Of a DNA stretch of 64,000 bases, positions 58,701 to 64,000 are shown piece after piece (position 1 is the stretch's first letter; the number at the start of each line of letters is the position of its first letter). Source of the DNA: Branchiostoma floridae (taxonomy: Eukaryota > Chordata > Leptocardii > Amphioxiformes > Branchiostomatidae); contig NC_049997.1 in NCBI RefSeq assembly GCF_000003815.2, forward strand, positions 11,015,507-11,079,506. Reading direction: 5' to 3'. The position numbers and the translations under genes are program-made. A model generated the notes under the pieces. The model did no database searches. It was not told the origin of the DNA and was given only the letters and a program-made list of their open reading frames with translations.

Positions 58701-60566
58701 TTAGAATACATGTACATGTTAAACTCCAATCTTTTGTAATCATTTTAACAAATGCTTGATATAGACCAGATCCCTAAAACAAAAGAAGAGCTACTGTTAG
58801 TCTGTGGCAGGCTGCAAAATTGGCATTGAGAAAATGACAGGTTTGTCCACATGATTATCAACATTACACAAAATGATGGTGATTACAGCCTTTGATCTAA
58901 CTAATGACACTATACAGAAGTGTGTTTCTTTTCAATTGGTCTAGACTTTTCAGACCAGGAAGGGCTGAAAGAAGAGTGTGAATGGAACATTTCTTTTTAT
59001 TTTCTTCCGCTGCTCTACCCTTTGTGTCTTGAAAATTTTTAAAACTCTATGACAGTTTTTTGAGTGTTCTTTCAACTTTTTTTCCACTTCCGACATGGGC
59101 TTCTTTCCATTCCACTCATTGTTTTAGAGCACATTTTAATTTCCAATGTCAGGTACGTCAATTTAAGCTCCCGAATAAACATTTTCATCATCTCAGTCAA
59201 GATTTTTTGGATGAACAGGTTGATTTTTTTTCAGTCCCAACAAGCAAATTTCTATCCAAGAACAGAGGGACGGGTCTCAGAGACAAGCCCTGCCACAACA
59301 TTGATGGTCTGTCCCCAACACCTTATATATGTGACCGCCATGGTAGCCACTTGAATCACTGCTCTATGGACTTTTCGGTAGCAGGTACAGGTATATATTG
59401 CAGGCTTTAAATGAGTTTTTGACAGAGCAAACACCATAAAAGAAGAATTAGGTAGCTGATGTTTAGTCTTGTTTAGTTTTTATCTTAACCGTTGCGCTGC
59501 GTGTAGGCTAAATAAGTCTTAACCTCAGACAACCAAAATCTATGGTATCCCAGATTATAATAAGTATGATAAAAATATGTTTCTATCTTCTTGGGCTTAA
59601 TCAGGAAAAATGTTTTGGACTTCATTTTGAAGGCTTTTAGCCATAACTTGCCCAAACCTGACCTTTGCTTTCTTGGGTAGAGCCAATTTGCTGCTACACT
59701 GGACCAAAGTTCAGTACAAACTTGGCAACCATCTTGCCAGCTATCTTGTGTATGCACTCTCCTGTACATAAACTGTACAGTAGGCACCTAGATATTGTGA
59801 TAAACACAACCTAAATATACCCGACTACCGTTAATCGCATGACGAGAATTGTCCATTTTTTGTAGCTGATGAAGAAACATTTCCATTCTACTAGATAGCA
59901 TGTTAAAAGTTACTAAATGAAAAGGATTTTAACTATTTGAAGATTTAAAACTTTTAAATCTTTGGCCTTAAAACATGTCACGTTCCATGAACCCTAAGAC
60001 ATGTGAACTTTTCATTATTGTTGTAACATTAACATCTCTATGGAGAAAAGCAAGTTCAAATTGAAAGTCATTACCTCAGAATAATAAATCATAATGGTAA
60101 ATTCAAAATCATATTACTTTGAATAATTGATCATTATGTGAGAAAAACAGAGGCAAAGTACAGACAGAAGTGACAACTGATCTTGACTGATGACTGTACT
60201 TAGTACTGCCACCCACGGCTTTTGTCTCCGCTTTCTGAGATCCAGGCATCCGCGAAATTTTAGGCTTTCTACGGTACATCACAAATATGCACGCGATATT
60301 CACCAGAAATACTGTAAAATATTTCCTAAACTGCAAGTGCAAAATATCACATCGACTTGCAACTATTTGTGTAGAAATCGCGCTCTTGTTCTTGGAAGGA
60401 AAAGGAACGCCAACACAGAGGCTTAAGAAGATGGTGCGAAGTACATACAAAGAAAAGACAGAGAAGTTTCGTGCGGGAGAATTTCAACAACAGATTTCCC
60501 GTAAAGAACAGTACGGAAGCTCTACTTACTGCTCTCGGCCACTTGTTGCACGTCGCCCGCCCGCAT
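16616..60566 (-). CDS. SYT7: synaptotagmin-7, complete spliced gene (9 coding exons, 419 residues)
   Basis: Coding exons, in transcript order: 60566-60530, 41514-41331, 26627-26456, 21852-21703, 20787-20661, 20111-19942, 18390-18276, 17793-17594 and 16720-16616. Every junction has GT/AG and matching phase, for a total of 1260 nt. The protein has a short lumenal N-terminus, one TM segment (residues 14-37), a Cys-rich juxtamembrane stretch (CSLCQWC), a linker of about 110 residues, C2A (about 150-275) and C2B (about 283-405). All five Ca2+-binding aspartates are present in each C2 domain: D182, D188, D241, D243, D249 and D313, D319, D373, D375, D381. The words [28 protein letters not shown] and KHWK.MI..PRQPVA.WH identify SYT7 rather than SYT1/2. 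Length matches the short vertebrate isoform, about 400 residues. Family role: high-affinity Ca2+ sensor for lysosome, granule and asynchronous vesicle exocytosis. Confidence 0.95.
16801..16987. mobile_element. palindromic MITE flanked by TA
   Basis: Arms of about 70 bp, CCTCCCCTCACATTAGGCGA... and the reverse complement ...TCGCCTAGTGTGAGGGGGG, lie directly inside TA dinucleotides. The centre is about 45 bp. It sits in the last SYT7 intron. The TA flanks suggest a Tc1/mariner-type target. Confidence 0.85.
17191..17533. mobile_element. hAT-like MITE, CAGGGCTCTAGCC family, copy 1
   Basis: The termini are CAGGGCTCTATAGCCAGC (with a 2-bp TA insertion) and GCTGGCTAGAGCCCTG. Inner words GTCAATTGACGG and TGGGAATTGGCTGACGG are shared with the copies at 39058 and 48726. 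No matching 8-bp flanks, so the target duplication is lost or the element was moved by recombination. Confidence 0.85.
17594..17793 (-). CDS. SYT7: SYT7 exon (C2B core)
   Basis: The acceptor CCCTACAG starts the exon in phase 1; the donor AAG|GTAAGA ends it. It encodes [14 protein letters not shown], a polybasic stretch [15 protein letters not shown] and [14 protein letters not shown], with C2B Ca2+ ligands D319, D373, D375 and D381 intact. Confidence 0.95.
18276..18390 (-). CDS. SYT7: SYT7 exon (C2B start)
   Basis: The acceptor TTCCATTCAG and the donor TCAG|GTCAGC bound it. It encodes [15 protein letters not shown] and [10 protein letters not shown], including the first C2B Ca2+ ligand D313. 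Confidence 0.95.
18748..19243 (+). CDS. candidate two-exon gene for a 44-residue acidic peptide, nested in a SYT7 intron
   Basis: The first exon is 18748-18829, from an ATG, beginning [20 protein letters not shown] and ending at the donor AAG|GTAAAC (phase 1). The second exon is 19191-19243, after the acceptor TTCTCCCCAG; it completes the split codon and ends with [16 protein letters not shown] and TGA. AATAAA follows at 19307. The joined frame has no Lys or aromatic residue and many Asp/Glu. No family is recognised. It lies opposite to SYT7, between the exons at 18276-18390 and 19942-20111. It might be a genuine nested gene. Alternatively it is the first and last exon of an internally deleted transposon, since acidic tails are common at transposase ends. 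Confidence 0.45.
19307..19312 (+). terminator. AATAAA after the nested acidic-peptide frame
   Basis: The hexamer lies 64 bp after the TGA, in GGATAAATAAAGT. It is followed by a T-rich/GT-rich stretch (TTTTTTTGC; TTTTTGTTTTGTTTTGC near 19360). Confidence 0.45.
19942..20111 (-). CDS. SYT7: SYT7 exon (C2A second half)
   Basis: The acceptor TTCTCCAG and the donor AAT|GTAAGT bound it. It encodes [30 protein letters not shown] and [13 protein letters not shown], with Ca2+ ligands D241, D243 and D249. The WKDL.PC end is diagnostic for SYT7. Confidence 0.96.
20661..20787 (-). CDS. SYT7: SYT7 exon (C2A first half)
   Basis: The acceptor ATCTTCCAG and the donor GAAG|GTACGT bound it. It encodes [32 protein letters not shown] and [10 protein letters not shown], with Ca2+ ligands D182 and D188 and the C2A polybasic strand. 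Confidence 0.96.
20788..21702 (-). other. SYT7 intron, nothing further recognised
   Basis: Intron with no repeat or exon recognised. An AT-rich TATATA tract lies in the next intron at about 20490-20540. Confidence 0.5.
21703..21852 (-). CDS. SYT7: SYT7 exon (linker end, start of C2A)
   Basis: The acceptor CCTCTCCAG and the donor AAAG|GTGGGC bound it, both phase 0. It encodes an acidic linker ([17 protein letters not shown]), then [12 protein letters not shown] and [11 protein letters not shown], the first C2A strands. Confidence 0.95.
21969..23117. mobile_element. 1.15-kb TA-flanked element with CTGTAAGTTCATTTA termini
   Basis: The left CTGTAAGTTCATTTATGTTC and the right GAACTTAAATGAACTTACAG are inverted repeats directly inside TA dinucleotides. 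Further inner repeats (TTCGCGAG / CTCGCGAA) follow. The interior is not coding. It is related in style to the shorter CTGTAAATGCA elements at 45356 and 56357. Confidence 0.8.
23118..25380. other. SYT7 intron sequence, no features recognised
   Basis: AT-rich intron DNA. No exon, RNA gene or clear repeat was recognised, apart from a few ACATGTACAT-type words. Confidence 0.4.
25386..26450. repeat. degenerate tandem array, about 170-200-bp units
   Basis: The word CACAGACCAGAAGACA(GAG), with neighbours TGATAAATGAAACTTTTATA, GATGGCCATTTTACAGGGTT and CACAAATATTTCTACTTTT, recurs near 25440, 25640, 25820, 26000 and 26425. The last copy reaches the splice donor of the SYT7 linker exon (26456). Unit length varies because of indels. 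Confidence 0.75.
26456..26627 (-). CDS. SYT7: SYT7 linker exon
   Basis: The acceptor CCCCTGCAG precedes 26627, with one base completing a codon from the TM exon. The donor TCA|GTAGGT ends it in phase 0. It encodes [12 protein letters not shown], an acidic patch [10 protein letters not shown], and a Ser/Leu-rich end ([18 protein letters not shown]). Assignment rests on phase agreement on both sides and position in the gene, as this spacer region is poorly conserved in the family. In vertebrates the corresponding region is alternatively spliced. Confidence 0.8.
26848..26873 (+). repeat. (CTTT)n microsatellite
   Basis: About six TTTC tetramers at the start of duplication unit A; unit B has fewer at 30213. 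Confidence 0.9.
27054..27560. repeat. 163-bp subrepeats in unit A
   Basis: CC(C/T)CTGTACC(C/T)TGGTATTAC recurs near 27054, 27217, 27381 and 27543, with the whole intervening unit conserved. Open frames cross the array on the minus strand but shift frame at each 163-bp step, so they are not translated repeats. Confidence 0.9.
30203..33363. repeat. 3.2-kb tandem duplication unit B
   Basis: Near-identical second copy of 26836-30202. It lacks one 163-bp subrepeat and about 55 bp near 31626, where unit A has a second AATTAATATTCATAAGCGGG block. Its start word GTATTCGTAATGTTTCTTTC is the junction repeat of the duplication. Confidence 0.9.
33364..37193. other. SYT7 intron sequence, no features recognised
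   Basis: Long AT-rich intron stretch. I see no exon-like segment with splice sites and no clear repeat. Confidence 0.4.
37194..37557. mobile_element. hAT-like MITE, TAGGGCTGGG family, copy 2
   Basis: The 8-bp target duplication GTCGTAGG lies at 37186-37193 and 37558-37565. The right terminus is CTGTACCGGTACCCACCCCTA. The left terminus is eroded (TAGGGCTACAAAACTG). The interior matches copies 1 and 3. Confidence 0.92.
38619..38843. mobile_element. MITE, TTCACCTTTATCCG family, copy 1
   Basis: The left TAACGCTAGTTTACCTTTA and the right AAGGGTGAACTAGCGTTA are inverted. The inner words GGTAACCTAT and ATAGGTTACC are also mirrored. About 225 bp, AT-rich centre. The left arm carries a small tandem duplication of TATTTCTGTTGTTTT. 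Confidence 0.85.
39058..39402. mobile_element. hAT-like MITE, CAGGGCTCTAGCC family, copy 2
   Basis: Exact 8-bp target duplication GTCAGGCC at 39050-39057 and 39403-39410. The termini CAGGGCTCTAGCCAGC and GCTGGCTAGAGCCCTG are perfect inverted repeats. The orientation of the interior is opposite to copies 1 and 3. Confidence 0.95.
39996..40195. mobile_element. MITE, TTCACCTTTATCCG family, copy 2
   Basis: GTTCACCTTTATCCGCGGGG at the left and GGATAAAGGTGAACTAGCG at the right; about 200 bp. The centre contains GAAACCACCGCC and TTCAAACTGC-type words shared with the other copies. Confidence 0.85.
40355..40474. mobile_element. MITE, TTCACCTTTATCCG family, truncated copy 3
   Basis: Only the right half is present: GGTGGTTTTAAATCGGAAC through GGTAAAGGTGAACTAGCGTT. 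The left terminus is missing. Confidence 0.75.
41331..41514 (-). CDS. SYT7: SYT7 transmembrane exon
   Basis: The acceptor CATTCAG precedes 41514, with two bases completing residue 13. The donor ATCAA|GTAAGT ends it in phase 2. It encodes [20 protein letters not shown] (TM), then [10 protein letters not shown] (cysteines typical for palmitoylation in synaptotagmins) and an acidic/basic cytosolic start ([11 protein letters not shown]). Confidence 0.93.
41637..42069. mobile_element. hAT-like MITE, TAGGGCTGGG family, copy 3 (most complete)
   Basis: Exact 8-bp target duplication GTCCGTAT at 41629-41636 and 42070-42077. The termini TAGGGCTGGGTATCGGTACAG-like and CTGTACCGGTACCCAGCCCTA are inverted. 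GGTCCAGGTTC / GACCTGGACC words make inner hairpins. Confidence 0.95.
42085..42985. other. SYT7 intron sequence, no features recognised
   Basis: No coding or structured element recognised. Confidence 0.4.
42990..43510. repeat. three tandem units of about 170 bp
   Basis: GCACCCACG(C/T)ATT plus GATTGATGTGATGCATTT-like words recur near 43026, 43196 and 43370; CTTCACTTTTGAATGAAACA recurs near 43147 and 43320. Units are 85-95 percent alike by eye. Confidence 0.85.
44195..44347. mobile_element. 153-bp hairpin MITE
   Basis: The left arm AGTACTCTCCAAGCAGATGT... and the right arm ...CCTCTGCTTGGATAGTATT are about 37 bp, and the inside pairs further (CCTTTCATTATC / GATGAAAGG). A fragment of one terminus (ACTCCAAGCAGAGGTTAGG) appears at 51847. 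Confidence 0.8.
45356..45561. mobile_element. TA-flanked MITE, CTGTAAATGCA family, copy 1
   Basis: CTGTAAATGCATTTAAGTTC at the left and TTCTGCATTTACAG at the right, directly inside TA. Interior words are TTCGCGG and GTGGTTTTAAGTTC. Confidence 0.9.
46188..46411. mobile_element. MITE, TTCACCTTTATCCG family, copy 4
   Basis: CTAGTTCACCTTTATTCG at the left and CGGATAAAGGTGAACTAGC at the right. The inner CCTATATCCGTTGTT and AACAACGGATATAGG are perfect mirrors. Confidence 0.88.
46720..47087. mobile_element. Harbinger-like MITE with TAA target duplication
   Basis: The termini GGCCACACCAATTTAATTTC (left) and TAAATTGGTGTGGCC (right) continue as CTTGGTTCACGGATT / AATCCGTGAACCAAG. Both flanks are TAA (46717-46719 and 47088-47090). 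A 3-bp TAA/TTA duplication is the PIF/Harbinger habit. 368 bp, non-coding. Confidence 0.85.
47091..48717. other. SYT7 intron sequence, no features recognised
   Basis: AT-rich intron DNA without recognised exon or repeat. Confidence 0.4.
48726..49084. mobile_element. hAT-like MITE, CAGGGCTCTAGCC family, copy 3
   Basis: Exact 8-bp target duplication TGGATACC at 48718-48725 and 49085-49092. The termini CAGGGCTCTAGCCAGC and GCTGGCTAGAGCCCTG are perfect inverted repeats. Same orientation as copy 1. Confidence 0.95.
49235..49456. mobile_element. MITE, TTCACCTTTATCCG family, copy 5
   Basis: GTAACGCTAGTTCACCTTTA at the left and GGATAAAGGTGAACTACATG at the right; about 222 bp. Confidence 0.87.
49742..49939. 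mobile_element. MITE, TTCACCTTTATCCG family, copy 6
   Basis: GGTTCACCTTTATCCGTTGG at the left and CGGATAAAGGTGAACCAGCG at the right, only 285 bp after copy 5. Confidence 0.87.
49940..51088. other. SYT7 intron sequence, no features recognised
   Basis: No exon or structured repeat recognised. Confidence 0.4.
51380..51513. repeat. 134-bp near-perfect GC-rich palindrome
   Basis: AATACAACACGGTGTATTCC (from 51380) pairs with GGAATACACCGTGTTGTATT (to 51513). Pairing continues through GTCGGATC / GATCCGAC to a centre near CCGGCCTTCGGG, with almost no spacer. It may be a whole MITE or the core of a larger element that starts near 51100. Confidence 0.88.
52135..52487. mobile_element. element with 5-bp target duplication, CAGGGCTC-AAAT family, copy 1
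   Basis: The flanks TTAGT (52130-52134) and TTAGT (52488-52492) are identical. The left terminus TAGGACTCGAAATA and the right terminus TATTTTGAGCCCTG are inverted. The interior is rich in GTGCAGGT/ACCTGCAC words on both strands. Confidence 0.8.
53135..53255. repeat. three copies of a roughly 47-bp tandem repeat
   Basis: ATCATCAAAGATAATGGTCC, then TCCCCTATGGTCTCCTTCC, recurs with small changes near 53139, 53184 and 53223. Confidence 0.85.
53265..53450. repeat. dispersed duplicate of 54772-54960
   Basis: GGGAGGTGCACAAGACCCAC, AGCAATAAAAATT, GCTCTCCTTGGAGG and TTTTCCT(C/G)TGGAAT occur in the same order in both places. Confidence 0.8.
54085..54375. repeat. two direct copies of a roughly 185-bp unit
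   Basis: TTCTTTAATCAATACTTG, CCAGTACTTCCATGAGCCA and AATCCCAACAAAA words occur at 54090-54190 and 54270-54370. Confidence 0.8.
54455..54668. mobile_element. MITE, TTCACCTTTATCCG family, copy 7
   Basis: GTAACGCTAGTTCACCTTGA at the left and CGGATAAAGGTGAACTAGAG at the right. The inner GGTAACC and GGTTACC are mirrored. Confidence 0.87.
54772..54960. repeat. dispersed duplicate of 53265-53450
   Basis: See the partner copy. This one has a roughly 20-bp insertion of ATTCTTCAAACAAA-type sequence. Confidence 0.8.
54965..56350. other. SYT7 intron sequence, no features recognised
   Basis: No exon or structured repeat recognised. Confidence 0.4.
56357..56538. mobile_element. TA-flanked MITE, CTGTAAATGCA family, copy 2
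   Basis: CTGTAAATGCATTTAAGTTT at the left and TTTCTGCATTTACAG at the right, inside TA; about 182 bp. Internal words GTGGTTTTAA and GCGGCCACCGGGAAAACCGC match copy 1. Confidence 0.9.
57467..57796. mobile_element. element with 5-bp target duplication, CAGGGCTC-AAAT family, copy 2
   Basis: The flanks ATATC (57462-57466) and ATATC (57797-57801) are identical. The termini CAGGGCTCGAAAT and ATTTCGAGCCCTG are perfect. The interior has many GGGTGCAC/GTGCACCC words on both strands. Confidence 0.88.
57802..60529. other. first part of SYT7 intron 1, no features recognised
   Basis: AT-rich intron sequence. No additional coding exon with matching phase was seen. Confidence 0.4.
60530..60566 (-). CDS. 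SYT7: SYT7 first coding exon
   Basis: The ATG at 60566-60564 begins [12 protein letters not shown]; the donor AGCA|GTAAGT leaves one base (phase 1), exactly what the TM exon needs. The frame continues open upstream without another in-frame ATG in the nearest 100 bp, so this ATG is the likely start. The short N-terminus before the TM segment is normal for SYT7. Confidence 0.82.
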
Positions 60567-60790
60567 GTCTCCGTCTTTACGGATGTCTTCCTGCGGGATG
60601 TCTTCCTTACGAGACTGAACTGCAGGCCGCCAGGACAGGTATGAAGTAATGAAGACTTTACAGCTAGCCGCCGGTAGATCACATGCTCGCCGCCGGGCAA
60701 ACTACACAGAACTTGTACTGAAGAAAAGGCGGCGCTTTTGAGTCATCGGAGCGACCACGCCCCACCGGCTTCTAGGAATTTTGGGACGGT
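60567..60790 (-). promoter_or_regulatory. SYT7: SYT7 5' UTR and proximal promoter region
   Basis: A GC-richer island just upstream of the SYT7 start contains an AP-1-like TGAGTCA (60739-60745) and a GC/KLF box CCACGCCCC (60755-60763). No TATA box was recognised. The transcription start is not determinable from sequence alone. Confidence 0.45.
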
Positions 60791-61549
60791 CCACCGGAAC
60801 GGAAGGGGTGTCTGGCCTTATGCGCGTTTTGAAAGCAATATAGAAGAGTGGAAAGCAAACTGTTTATCATAATGGCAACTTTTCTCAATAAAATAGACAA
60901 AAAAATCAATTTGATTAAAAGCAAATTACATGACTTTTTGCTAATCATTTTCATATCATTCCTGACATAATTAATGATTTTATTTATTGGTTTGGCTGCA
61001 ACGAACACACAGCCAGGGCTGCCCAACTAGCCTATGGCTATTACAAAGGGCTAGCCCTACTGACAAACACATAAACAATACATATTAAAAAAGAACATTT
61101 ATATGTACATGGTGTAGGACAACTTACATATCATCTAAAATGGAGTATATAATTAATGATTTCCTGATGAATAAATAAGTAAAAAAATATGCTGTATTTA
61201 TGAATGTAAATGAATGATGAACGGTGATAATCGGTAAGATAAAGATGGTTAACTTGTTTTTCAAATGTGCAACAGTTTCATATAATATTGTAACGTTGTT
61301 AGACATTTCAGTCTTCAACCGAGGAGGTTTAAAAAGTTCAGATTTCCTATGTTTGATATCTGTTGAAATAAGTTATTTGGTCTATGATTAATTTTATTTT
61401 CCGTATTCATCATCGGTGCTGTATTGACGGGTTGATTAAAAGTGGGAAGATGATTGATTAATTTGCTATTGATTTTTCATAATGATTTATTCACTTTTCC
61501 CCCTGAGGATTTTTGGACTGTCCCAAGGGAGGGGTCAGTGGACATGTAG

Positions 61550-64000
<2,451 letters not shown>

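Noticed and set aside
59060-59410. 116-codon plus-strand open frame in SYT7 intron 1
   Set aside because: No recognised motif, and an alternative overlapping frame is almost as long. Likely chance.

Overview
The window is animal genomic DNA with spliced, intron-rich genes. The deuterostome-type gene set, the very high density of small inverted-repeat transposons and the frequent TACATGTA-type words suggest a cephalochordate (Branchiostoma, amphioxus). That assignment is an inference from style and gene content; I had no database to confirm it. A 100-base run of N (5533-5632) marks an assembly gap.

Layout. (1) 1-3.8 kb: one minus-strand exon of a rhodopsin-family GPCR that looks like a kisspeptin receptor, a decamer minisatellite, an element with 86-bp inverted arms, a hAT-like MITE, and a decayed BTB-BACK-Kelch (KLHL) fragment on the minus strand. 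(2) 4.1-14.5 kb: two tandem plus-strand C2H2 zinc-finger genes (called ZNF-A and ZNF-B here). Both share an unusual N-terminus: LSQD-type 14-15-residue repeats followed by a roughly 45-residue helical domain that resembles SAP. ZNF-A also has a proline-rich 37-residue tandem repeat, spans the gap, and is broken by two 2-nt indels in its finger array. ZNF-B looks intact, with 12 fingers. Foldback elements lie between and after the two genes. (3) 15.1-60.6 kb: a synaptotagmin-7 gene on the minus strand. All nine coding exons can be placed with matching splice phases, giving a 419-residue protein. Its roughly 44 kb consist mostly of introns filled with MITEs, a 3.2-kb tandem duplication and small tandem arrays. 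A candidate two-exon gene for a 44-residue acidic peptide lies on the opposite strand inside one intron. (4) 60.6-64 kb: a divergent promoter region with NRF1- and YY1-like sites, then the first coding exon of an ARHGAP39 (Vilse/CrossGAP) orthologue on the plus strand, whose gene continues beyond the window.

How the genes work together: there is no operon logic. SYT7 is a Ca2+ sensor of exocytosis, ARHGAP39 a Rac/Cdc42 GAP of neuronal and cytoskeletal signalling, and the ZNFs are probable DNA-binding regulators. The head-to-head SYT7/ARHGAP39 start regions, about 1.1 kb apart, could share control elements. The most unusual content is the shared N-terminal module of the two ZNF genes and the transposon landscape: three hAT-like families or subfamilies, a Harbinger-like MITE, TA-flanked MITEs and a family with 5-bp target duplications, most with exact target-site duplications visible.
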